Of a stretch of DNA of 6,007 nucleotides, positions 1 through 6,007 are shown piece after piece. Position 1 is the first letter of the stretch; each line of letters begins with the position of its first letter. Under the pieces are notes generated by a model. The model made no database searches, was not told the DNA's origin, and saw only the letters and a list, made by a program, of their open reading frames with translations. This DNA is from Thermoleophilaceae bacterium (GTDB lineage: Bacteria > Actinomycetota > Thermoleophilia > Solirubrobacterales > Thermoleophilaceae). Made by a program: the position numbers and the translations under genes. Location: assembly GCA_013695885.1 (NCBI GenBank), contig JACCZP010000046.1:1-6007 (forward strand). The letters are read 5' to 3'.

Positions 1-453
1 CGGCCGCTGGCCGTGCTCCGGCCGTTCGCGGCCGGAGACCTCGCCGCGGTGCAGCGGCGCCTGGCCCCCCGTGGCCTCGGCCTGGTGGTCTACGACGCCT
101 ACCGCCCGGTGCGCGCGACCCGGGCCATGGTCCGTTGGGCCGAGCGCACCGGCAACTCACATCTGCTGCGGCAGGGCTACATCGCCCGCCGCAGCCGCCA
201 CAACGAGGGCGCGACGGTCGACCTCGGCCTGGTCTCGTCGCAGAGCGGTCGGCCGCTCGACATGGGCACGCCGTATGACTCCTTCAGCACCCGCTCGCAC
301 ACGCGCAACGCCCGCGGTCGGGCGCTGGGCAACCGGATGACGCTCGTCCGCGCCATGGCCGCCGAGGGCTTTCGCAACTACCGCCGCGAGTGGTGGCACT
401 TCGACCATCGCCGTCGCGGCGGCCGGCCCCTCGACGTGACGCTCGGCTGCTGA
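1..453 (+). CDS. VanX/DdpX-type D-Ala-D-Ala dipeptidase, 3' part (5' end outside window)
   Basis: This is the C-terminal 150 codons of a zinc metallopeptidase of the M15D family, which cleaves D-alanyl-D-alanine in peptidoglycan turnover or, in VanX, in glycopeptide resistance. The frame is open from base 1 and ends at TGA 451-453. The family hallmarks appear in order, numbered from the first visible codon: YDAYRP with the transition-state arginine R35; SRHNEGATVDL with zinc ligands H67 and D74; and EWWHFD with catalytic E130 and zinc ligand H133. All key residues are present, so the enzyme is probably active. The GTG at 13 is internal, because similarity to the family (a conserved LLR-type segment) continues to the edge of the window. 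Any signal peptide lies outside. No van regulator or ligase is visible, so a resistance role cannot be claimed; cell-wall recycling is the simpler reading. The family call is firm, the biological role is not. Confidence 0.9.
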   Translation, partial: RPLAVLRPFAAGDLAAVQRRLAPRGLGLVVYDAYRPVRATRAMVRWAERTGNSHLLRQGYIARRSRHNEGATVDLGLVSSQSGRPLDMGTPYDSFSTRSHTRNARGRALGNRMTLVRAMAAEGFRNYRREWWHFDHRRRGGRPLDVTLGC

Positions 454-462
454 GGCCGCTGC

Positions 463-491
463 TTCGGAGCGACCCCGCCGGGCAGTAGCCT
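463..491 (+). promoter_or_regulatory. Probable promoter of the DUF202 pair, suited to a leaderless transcript
   Basis: The hexamer TAGCCT at 486-491 fits the actinobacterial -10 pattern TAnnnT. A weak -35 candidate, TTCGGA, lies at 463-468 with a 17-base spacer. Seven bases separate the -10 box from the GTG at 499, so transcription would start on or next to that codon. No Shine-Dalgarno sequence precedes 499, as expected for leaderless translation. The position is inferred from the sequence; no start site has been mapped. Confidence 0.45.
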
Positions 492-498
492 CGCACCC

Positions 499-966
499 GT
501 GAGCGCAGGCGACCGGAGCGGCGCCCTACCGGGTCAGGCTATGGAGACGCGCAACGTCGAGGCATCGCCCGGAGACCTGGGACGGGAGCCCGATCCGCGC
601 TTCTCGTTCGCCAACGAGCGTACGTTCCTGGCCTGGAACCGCACCGCTCTGTCGCTCGTCGCGGCGGGGGCGGCCGCCGCGGCGTTCCTGCGTCTCGGCG
701 TCGGCGGCGCCCGCCTCCTCGTGGCGCTGCCGCTGATCCTCCTCGGCACCGTCATCTCCTTCGCGAGCTACGCGCAGTGGAAGCACAACGAGCACGCCCT
801 GCGCCTCGACCAGCCCCTCCCCTACCGGACGCGCTTGAGCCGTCTGCTCGGTTGGGGCATCGCCCTGATCGCGGCGGTGACGGCCGCACTCGCCGTGGTC
901 GACGTGCTGATCTCCGAGGCGCCCCCGGCCCGGCCGGCCAACAGTTCCACGCCGGCTCCTCGATGA
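499..966 (+). CDS. DUF202 (YidH-like) small membrane protein
   Basis: The 155-residue product belongs to the DUF202 family of small inner-membrane proteins, whose biochemical function is unknown. The signature ERTFLAWNRTAL (residues 40-51) sits at the start of the first membrane segment. Three hydrophobic helices are visible at about 46-64, 72-92 and 116-138, followed by a short Pro/Ala-rich tail. The GTG at 499 is chosen because a -10 box lies seven bases upstream. The ATG at 541 (residue 15) is a real alternative that would give a length more typical of the family, and neither start has a good ribosome binding site. The stop overlaps the ATG of the next gene (ATGA at 963-966), so the two are translationally coupled. 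E. coli yidH and yidG form a similar adjacent pair. Confidence 0.85.
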   Translation: MSAGDRSGALPGQAMETRNVEASPGDLGREPDPRFSFANERTFLAWNRTALSLVAAGAAAAAFLRLGVGGARLLVALPLILLGTVISFASYAQWKHNEHALRLDQPLPYRTRLSRLLGWGIALIAAVTAALAVVDVLISEAPPARPANSSTPAPR

Positions 967-1289
967 GCGCCGATGCCTCCAGCGCTCGCGTGCCCGAAGG
1001 CCGCGCCCTCGAGCGCACGGCTCTCGCCTGGAACCGCTCGGCGCTGTCCCTGGCGGCCACCGGGGGCCTCGTCACCAAGGCGGGGGCCGACCAGGGCTCG
1101 CTGACCTCAGGGCTCGTGGGGGGCGGCGTGCTGCTCTTCCTTGCGGTGGCGGTCTGGATCTACGGCCGCGCCGCGTATCGCGATCGGCGCACCCGCAGCT
1201 CGACGCTCTTCTCGCCTCGGGTCGCGCACTCGGGGCTCACCGCCGTCTCGGTCGCGGCCGGGGTCGTGGCGCTGGTGATCGTTCTCTGA
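963..1289 (+). CDS. Second DUF202 (YidG-like) small membrane protein
   Basis: The 108-residue product is a shorter DUF202 protein with the signature ERTALAWNRSAL at residues 17-28, clearly related to the ERTFLAWNRTAL of its upstream neighbour. Three hydrophobic segments are visible at about 25-40, 48-68 and 89-107. A basic loop, YRDRRTR, follows the second helix and should face the cytoplasm. The frame is open further upstream to an ATG at 777, but that extension lies inside the previous gene in another frame and is Arg/Pro-rich. The ATG at 963, overlapping the upstream TGA by four bases, is therefore the start. Two related proteins made from one message suggests a heteromeric membrane complex, but the function is unknown. 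Confidence 0.85.
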   Translation: MSADASSARVPEGRALERTALAWNRSALSLAATGGLVTKAGADQGSLTSGLVGGGVLLFLAVAVWIYGRAAYRDRRTRSSTLFSPRVAHSGLTAVSVAAGVVALVIVL

Positions 1290-1291
1290 GG

Positions 1292-1444
1292 GTGAGGAAC
1301 CGCCGCGCCCGGCGAGCGTGTGGCGTCTCCGCGCGGGTAGGAGGGCCCGCCGCGGCGACCCAGCCCGAGGATCCCGCACACCTGTGGAACCCGACGGGCT
1401 ACGTCAACAACGCGTGGGCGAAGGTGAGCGTCACCGGCTCCTGA
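1292..1444 (+). pseudogene. Short ORF or 3' remnant of a lost gene
   Basis: An open frame from GTG 1292 to TGA 1442-1444 would encode 50 residues. Its first half is Arg/Ala-rich and unconvincing. The last part, from about 1364, looks like real protein: it reads HLWNPTGYVNNAWAKV and then SVTGS before the stop. All 20 codons from 1382 to 1441 end in G or C while second positions are mixed, which is the codon signature of true genes in this window. There is no ribosome binding site at 1292. The best reading is the C-terminal end of a gene whose upstream part was deleted; a small real gene is possible. I do not recognise the family. Confidence 0.3.
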
Positions 1445-1496
1445 CCCCGGCGCCCTCGCGCTCGTTGGACGAATGAACGATCGAGGTGCGCAACCC

Positions 1497-1526
1497 GGGC
1501 GCGAAAGCGCGCCCTACCCGCGGTAG
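1497..1526 (+). promoter_or_regulatory. Two adjacent inverted repeats upstream of the formate dehydrogenase operon
   Basis: A perfect 7-bp hairpin, GGGCGCG (1497-1503) and CGCGCCC (1508-1514), closes an AAAG loop. Next to it lies a 5-3-5 inverted repeat, CTACC-CGC-GGTAG (1514-1526), which overlaps the candidate -10 box at 1524-1529. The first could be the end of the upstream transcription unit, although it lacks a T-run. The second is placed where an operator would act. In DNA this GC-rich, short repeats arise by chance, so the regulatory role is a guess. Confidence 0.3.
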
Positions 1527-1529
1527 CCT
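1524..1529 (+). promoter_or_regulatory. Candidate -10 box of the formate dehydrogenase operon
   Basis: TAGCCT here is identical to the hexamer proposed for the DUF202 promoter, and both lie within the 8-mer GTAGCCTC. Transcription from about 1536 would give a leader of roughly 50 bases before the GTG at 1587. No good -35 element is seen 16-18 bases upstream, so an activator may be needed or the call may be wrong. Confidence 0.3.
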
Positions 1530-1577
1530 CCCCGCGACCGCGATCACGCGTCCCACCGGGGCGGATCGGTCCAGCCA

Positions 1578-1583
1578 GAGGAG
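1578..1583 (+). promoter_or_regulatory. Ribosome binding site of the formate dehydrogenase alpha subunit
   Basis: GAGGAG ends three bases before the GTG at 1587, inside a purine run from 1577 to 1586. The spacing is tight. No other start codon exists between the in-frame TAG at 1524-1526 and 1587, so this site decides the start and rules out a longer N-terminus. Confidence 0.6.
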
Positions 1584-1586
1584 AGA

Positions 1587-4500
1587 GTGAGCCGCACTTC
1601 CTTCGATCGCCTGCGGCAGCTCCCGGTGCTCGGCCGGGTGGCGCGCTGGGGTACGGGTCCGAGCGCGGTGTCCAAGGAGACGCGTCGCGCCGGGGCCCGC
1701 GTGGCCGGCCTGAAGGCCACCGAGTCCGTCTGCCCCTACTGCGCGGTGGGCTGCGGCCAGGTGGTCTACACGCGCGGGGGCGAGCTGATCGACGTGGAGG
1801 GCAACCCCCGTTCGCCGATCTCCCAGGGCACCCTTTGCCCCAAGGGCTCGGCCACCCGCCAGCTCGTGCAGCAGCCCGGGCGCCTCACCAAGGTCCGCTA
1901 CCGACGCCCGGGCGGCACCGACTGGGAGGATCTCGACCTCGAGACGGCGATGGACATGATCGCCGAGCGCGTGATCCGCGCCCGCGAGGAGGGCTGGCAG
2001 CACGTCGACGAGCAGGGGCGCAAGGTCGACCGCACGATGGGCTTCGCCCACCTCGGTGGGGCCACGCTCGACAACGAGGAGAACTACCTCATCAAGAAGC
2101 TCTTCACCGCGATGGGTGCGGTGCAGATCGAGAACCAGGCCCGCATATGACACTCCTCCACGGTCCCCGGTCTGGGGGCCACGCTCGGTAGGGGAGGGGC
2201 CACCACCTTCCAGCAGGACCTCCAGCACGCCGACTGCATCCTCATCGAGGGCAGCTCGATGGCCGAGGCCCATCCCGTCGGCTTCCGCTGGGTGATGAAG
2301 GCCAAGGAGCGCGGCGCGAAGATCATCCACGTCGACCCGCGCTTCTCGCGCACCAGCGCGATGGCCGACCTCCACGTGCCCATCCGCGCCGGCACCGACA
2401 TCGCCTTCCTCGGTGGCCTCATCCGCTACGTGCTGGACACGGGCTCCTACTTCAAGGAGTACGTCGTCAACTACACGAACGCCTCGACGATCATCAACGA
2501 CGACTTCCAGGGGCCCGAGGACCTCGAGGGCTTCTTCTCGGGCTACGACCCCGAATCTGGGTCCTACGACCCCGCGAGCTGGGGCTACAGGGGAGGCCAG
2601 ATGCCCGCGCCGGCCGGCAAGCGCGAGCACGAGCCCGGTGGGCAGGCCCTCGCCGAGGAGAGCGGGATGCACGCGGGCGCGGTCGAGCGCGACGAGTCGC
2701 TCGAGCACCCCCGCACGGTCTTCCGGCTGCTCATGCGTCACTACGCCCGCTACACGCCCGAGATGGTGCAGCGGGTGTGCGGGATCTCGGAGGAGGACTT
2801 CCTCGAGGTGGCTCGGGCGCTGACCGAGAGCTCGGGGCCCGAGCGCACCAGCGCGTTCTGCTACGCGGTGGGGTGGACCCAGCACACCGCCGGCGCCCAG
2901 ATGATCCGCGCGGCGGCCGTCCTCCAGCTGCTGCTCGGCAACATCGGCCGTCCCGGGGGCGGGATCCTCGCGCTGCGCGGCCACGCCTCGATCCAGGGCT
3001 CGACCGACATCCCCACCCTCTACGACCTGCTTCCCGGCTACCTGCCGATGCCCAAGGCGTGCGCCGAGGAGCAGTCCCTCTCCGACTACACGGAGACGAG
3101 CGGAGCGGACCGCGGCTGGTGGTCGAACTTCGACAAGTACATCGTCTCCCTGCTCAAGTCGTGGTTCGGCGACGCCGCGACCGAGGACAACGACTACGGC
3201 TTCGCGAGCCTGCCGAAGCTCTCAGGCAACCACTCGCACTTCCCGACCATGATCCGCGCCCTCGACGGCGGCCTCGACGGCTTCTTCGTGATGGGCCAGA
3301 ACCCGGCGGTGGGCTCTCAGCACGCCGGGCTCCAGCGTCGCGCGCTGGCGCGGATGAAATGGCTCGTGGTGCGCGACCTCAACGACCTCGAGACCGCGAG
3401 CTTCTGGAAGGACTCTCCCGAGATCCGCTCGGGCGAGCTGCGCACCGAGGACGTCGACACCGAGGTGTTCCTCATGCCAGCCGCCGCGCACGTGGAGAAG
3501 GAGGGCGCCTTCACCAACACCCAGCGCCTGCTCCAGTGGCACGACAAGGCGCTGGAGCCACCGGGCGACGCGCGCTCGGAGCTGTGGTTCATGCACCACC
3601 TGGCCAAGCGCATCAAGGCGCACTACGCCGAGTCCGAGGACCCCAAGGACTGGCCCATCCAGCACGTCACGTGGGACTACCCCGAGCACGGCGAGGTGGC
3701 CGAGCCGGACGCCGAGGCGGTCCTGCGCGAGGTGAACGGCTACGACCTCTCCTCCGGCGAGCTCCTCACCACCTTCAACGCCATGAAGGCCGACGGCTCG
3801 ACCGCCGCGGGCTGCTGGATCTACACAGGCTCCTTCGCCGACGGCGTCAACCAGACCCGCCGCCGCGAGCCCGGTGACCTGGACGCGCCCGGCGGATGGG
3901 TCTCGCCGGAGTGGGGCTGGGCGTGGCCCGCGAACCGCCGCACGCTCTACAACCGCGCCTCCGCGCGGCCCGACGGCACCCCGTGGTCGGAGCGCAAGCG
4001 CTTCCTGTGGTGGGACGAGGAGGAGGGGAAGTGGACGGGCTATGACGTGCCCGACTTCCCGCCCGACAAGCGCCCCGACTATGAGCCCGACGACGATGCG
4101 ATGGGCATGGACGCCATCGCCGGCTCGGACCCGTTCATCATGATGGCCGACGGCCGCGGCTGGATCTTCGCGCCGTCGGGCCTCGCCGACGGGCCGATGC
4201 CGACGCACTACGAGCCCTTCGAGTCGCCGGTGCGAAACGCCCTCTACCCCGAGCTCGGCACCAATCCGGCCGCGCTCTCGTGGTCGCGGCCCGAGAACCC
4301 CTACAACGTCTCCGGGGACACGCGCTACCCGCTGGTGGCCACCACCTTCCGCCTTACCGAGCACCACACCGCCGGCTCTATGAGCCGCAACCTTCCCTGG
4401 CTCGCCGAGCTCCAGCCCGAGATGTTCGCCGAGATCGACCCGATCATCGCCAAGGATCGCGGGATCGAGGACGGCGGTTGGATGACCATCGAGACCGAGC

Positions 4501-4916
4501 GTGCCGAGATCGAGGCGCGGGCCAAGGTGACCGAGCGCATCCGCCCGCTCCGCGTGGACGGCCGCATCCTCCACCAGGTCGCTCTGCCCTGGCACTGGGG
4601 CTCCTTCGGCGAGACGCCGGGGGATTCCGCAAACGACCTCACGGCCCTGGCGTCCGATCCCAACGTCTCGATCCAGGAGTCGAAGGCGTTCTCCTGTGAC
4701 ATCCGCGCCGGGCGCCGCCGTGGCCAGACCACCGAGCGCCTGCGTGGCGCGGGGACGAGCGGCGCGGCTGGTGCGGGCATAGGCGCGAACGGCAAGGCGA
4801 ATGGCGCGGCGACGGGCGGCACGCAGGGCGACGGGGCCGGCGAGGAGCACCCCGCCGAGGCCCCGGACCCGCCGCCGCTCGCCCAGCAGCAGGTGCCCCC
4901 GCGGCCGAGCACGTGA
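1587..4916 (+). CDS. fdnG: Formate dehydrogenase alpha subunit, selenocysteine-containing (FdnG/FdhA type)
   Basis: This catalytic subunit oxidises formate to CO2 at a Mo- or W-bis-MGD centre. It is one gene of 1109 residues, read through a TGA at 2148-2150 that encodes selenocysteine 188 followed by the catalytic His189. The frame is the same on both sides and the protein is continuous across it (NQARI-Sec-HSSTVPGL). The N-terminal [4Fe-4S] domain has C49, C52, C56 and C84, with the electron-relay lysine K86 in CPKG. The molybdopterin oxidoreductase core follows, with VDPRFSRTSAMAD at 249-261 and MGQNPAVGSQH at 569-579. The C-terminal dinucleotide-binding domain runs from about 914 to 1040 (TFRLTEHHTAG, LPWHWG). 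A Gly/Ala/Pro-rich tail of about 65 residues ends the protein; I do not recall it in relatives. E. coli FdnG is 1015 residues. No twin-arginine signal is visible, so a cytoplasmic location is likely. Selenium supply and the unseen selABCD genes should limit its synthesis. Confidence 0.95.
2148..2150 (+). other. Recoded UGA: selenocysteine codon (residue 188 of the alpha subunit)
   Basis: This TGA is in frame with 187 upstream codons and 921 downstream codons of the same protein. It falls between QARI and HSSTV, exactly where formate dehydrogenases carry selenocysteine (or cysteine in Sec-free relatives) before the conserved histidine. The codon before it is ATA, a rare Ile codon in this GC-rich sequence. 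A SECIS hairpin begins 11 bases later. If not recoded, the product would be a 187-residue fragment without an active site. Confidence 0.93.
2151..2199 (+). promoter_or_regulatory. Bacterial SECIS element
   Basis: The upper hairpin pairs GGTCCCC (2162-2168) with GGGGGCC (2174-2180), seven base pairs including one G-U wobble. It closes the pentaloop GGTCT (2169-2173). From memory, E. coli fdhF has the same GGUCU loop, whose G and U contact SelB. The stem starts 11 bases after the UGA, which I recall as the spacing in E. coli. A lower stem is possible between CTCCTCC (2153-2159) and GGAGGGG (2193-2199), also with one wobble. The protein here still reads as normal family sequence, so the RNA fold is laid over coding sequence. 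SelB bound to this hairpin would deliver Sec-tRNA to the ribosome. Confidence 0.88.
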
Positions 4917-5983
4917 GCGCCACCCCCGAGCTTGCCGTCCGGCGCGAGGGCGTCGAGCGGATGGGGTTCTTCACCGACACGACCGTCTGCATCGGCTGCA
5001 AGGCCTGCGAGGTGGCGTGCAAGCAGTGGAACGACCTGCCCTCGGACGGCGGCGAGCTGCGGGCCGGGGGCTCCTACGACCACACCGGCGAGCTGTCGGG
5101 GTCGACCTGGCGCCACGTTCGCTTCGTCGAGGCGTTCGAGCCGTCACCGGCCACGCGCGCCGATGCGGCCGAGCGGCTCGCGGCGCGCGGCGGCGGCCAG
5201 ATGCCACGCATTCCCGCGGCGAGCGGAGGCGCCGGGCCGACGCTGGACGAGCTCGGGGGCGCCGCGTCGGGCGTGCGCTCCGAGGAGGTGCCGGACCTCG
5301 TCGGCTGGGCGGAGGAGAACGGGGGGCCGGACCTGGGCGGCGACGTCGACGTGGCCCAGGCGGTGGCGGACATGGACCGCTGGGTCTTCATGTCTGACGT
5401 CTGCAAGCACTGCACGAACGCGGGCTGCCTCGACGCGTGCCCGACCGGGGCGATCATCCGCACGGAGTTCGAGACCGTGGTGATCCAGGCGGATGTCTGC
5501 AACGGCTGCGGCTACTGCATTCCGGCGTGCCCGTTCGGCGTCGTGGACCGCGACCAGATCGACGGCCGCGCCGGCAAGTGCACGCTCTGCTACGACCGTC
5601 TCGAGGATGGTCTCGAGCCCGCCTGCGCGAAGGCTTGTCCCACGGACTCGATCCAGTTCGGGCGCTACGAGGAGCTCGTGGAGCGCGCCAAGGGCCGCGT
5701 CGTCGAGCTCCACGAGCGTGGCGTCGGAGGGGCCTACCTGTACGGAGCCGGCGATACCGGCGATGACCAGATCGCCGGCGGTCTCGGTGCGTTCTTCCTG
5801 CTGACCCTCCCGCCCGAGCGGTTCGGGCTGCCGGCACGGGCCGAGGCGCCGATCCAGGAGAACGTGGTGCCCGCGACGATCGCGGCGATGGGCGCGGGCC
5901 TGCTCGCCGCGGCGGGCGCTGCGGCGGCGTTCCTGGTGCGCAACCCCGATCGCTCGCGCGCGCACCGAAGGCGCCGGCGGTGA
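4913..5983 (+). CDS. fdnH: Formate dehydrogenase beta subunit, four [4Fe-4S] ferredoxin-like protein with C-terminal membrane helix
   Basis: The 356-residue electron-transfer subunit would carry electrons from alpha to the membrane partner. Sixteen cysteines fall in four groups: C26/C29/C32/C36, C164/C167/C172/C176, C196/C199/C202/C206 and C223/C226/C238/C242, enough for four [4Fe-4S] clusters as in FdnH. Residues 37-163 separate the first two groups; this is about twice the distance I recall in E. coli FdnH and includes a Gly/Ala/Asp-rich stretch at about 75-155. A single hydrophobic helix spans about 318-342 and is followed by the basic tail RNPDRSRAHRRRRR. The GTG at 4913 overlaps the alpha stop (GTGA), which favours coupled translation. 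ATG 4961 (Met17, starting MGFFTDTTVCIGC) is a good alternative start, with GAGGG ten bases upstream. The stop overlaps the next gene in the same GTGA way. Confidence 0.92.
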   Translation: MSATPELAVRREGVERMGFFTDTTVCIGCKACEVACKQWNDLPSDGGELRAGGSYDHTGELSGSTWRHVRFVEAFEPSPATRADAAERLAARGGGQMPRIPAASGGAGPTLDELGGAASGVRSEEVPDLVGWAEENGGPDLGGDVDVAQAVADMDRWVFMSDVCKHCTNAGCLDACPTGAIIRTEFETVVIQADVCNGCGYCIPACPFGVVDRDQIDGRAGKCTLCYDRLEDGLEPACAKACPTDSIQFGRYEELVERAKGRVVELHERGVGGAYLYGAGDTGDDQIAGGLGAFFLLTLPPERFGLPARAEAPIQENVVPATIAAMGAGLLAAAGAAAAFLVRNPDRSRAHRRRRR

Positions 5984-6007
5984 GCCCGCGCCAGACGACG
6001 CCCGCGC
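5980..6007 (+). CDS. Start of a third operon gene, probably the membrane subunit (partial)
   Basis: A GTG at 5980 overlaps the beta TGA by four bases (GTGA), just as beta overlaps alpha. Nine codons are visible (MSPRQTTPA) before the window ends. In formate dehydrogenase operons this position is usually held by the membrane subunit that passes electrons to quinone, either a cytochrome b556 (FdnI type) or an NrfD-type protein. The visible residues cannot distinguish these, so the assignment rests on position only. Confidence 0.55.

Noticed and set aside
451..480. Terminator hairpin after the dipeptidase gene
   Set aside because: Only short imperfect pairing around a CTTCGG loop is seen, with no T-run.
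777..962. N-terminal extension of the second DUF202 gene from ATG 777
   Set aside because: The extension is the out-of-frame reading of the first DUF202 gene. ATG 963 overlaps the upstream stop and gives a normal-length family member.
1301..1314. Hairpin CGCCG/CGGCG after the DUF202 pair as a terminator
   Set aside because: The stem is five pairs with no T-run; such stems are expected by chance at this GC content.
2148..2258. Nonsense mutation or frameshift splitting the formate dehydrogenase into a pseudogene
   Set aside because: The frame is unchanged, the stop is TGA at the known Sec site, and a SECIS hairpin follows at the expected distance. ATG 2259 is an internal Met lacking the active site upstream.
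1431..2984. Long minus-strand ORF of 517 codons opposite the alpha gene
   Set aside because: It is the antisense shadow of a conserved selenoprotein gene. Its composition (Gly, Ala, Arg, His, Leu, Val) is typical of reverse frames in GC-rich DNA, and no domain is recognisable.
2777..3877. Alternative + frame ORF of 366 codons
   Set aside because: It is Arg/Pro/Ala-rich and overlaps the alpha gene, whose frame carries the clear molybdopterin oxidoreductase sequence.
3222..4850. Minus-strand ORF of 542 codons
   Set aside because: It lies fully inside the alpha gene, is low in complexity and shows no motifs. It arises from high GC at third positions.
5144..5965. Minus-strand ORF of 273 codons opposite the beta gene
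   Set aside because: The + strand carries sixteen correctly spaced cluster cysteines. The reverse frame has no family features.

Overview
The window is very GC-rich (about 70% by eye), with almost only G or C at third codon positions, GTG starts and 4-base stop/start overlaps. This suggests a high-GC actinobacterium. The formate dehydrogenase resembles the actinobacterial (Streptomyces/Thermoleophilia-like) form as I remember it, but the lineage is an inference. All convincing genes lie on the + strand.

Bases 1-453 hold the 3' part of a VanX/DdpX-type zinc D-Ala-D-Ala dipeptidase that starts outside the window. A short gap carries a likely promoter (TAGCCT, 486-491) placed so that the next gene could be read from a leaderless mRNA. 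That gene (499-966) and the one overlapping it (963-1289) encode two small DUF202 membrane proteins, a tandem pair like E. coli yidH/yidG. Bases 1290-1586 contain no confident gene. They hold a short coding-like remnant ending at 1444, small inverted repeats, a second TAGCCT box and the Shine-Dalgarno sequence of the next operon.

The main feature is a formate dehydrogenase operon from 1587 to beyond the end of the window. The catalytic alpha subunit is one 1109-residue selenoprotein gene (1587-4916), although an in-frame TGA at 2148-2150 makes it look like two ORFs. The TGA falls exactly at the active-site selenocysteine of the family (Ile-Sec-His). A bacterial SECIS hairpin with a GGUCU loop starts 11 bases after it. 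The beta subunit (4913-5983) has sixteen cysteines for four [4Fe-4S] clusters and a C-terminal membrane helix. A third gene begins at 5980 and is cut off after nine codons; by position it should be the membrane quinone-reducing or NrfD-type subunit.

The genes imply formate oxidation at a Mo/W-bis-MGD-selenocysteine site, electron flow through the alpha [4Fe-4S] cluster and the four beta clusters, and delivery to a membrane partner. Two points stand out: the SECIS-directed recoding, and a topology puzzle, because alpha shows no Tat signal while beta ends in a helix followed by a strongly basic tail. I found no wholly new system. The rest is ordinary apart from the orphan remnant upstream of the operon.
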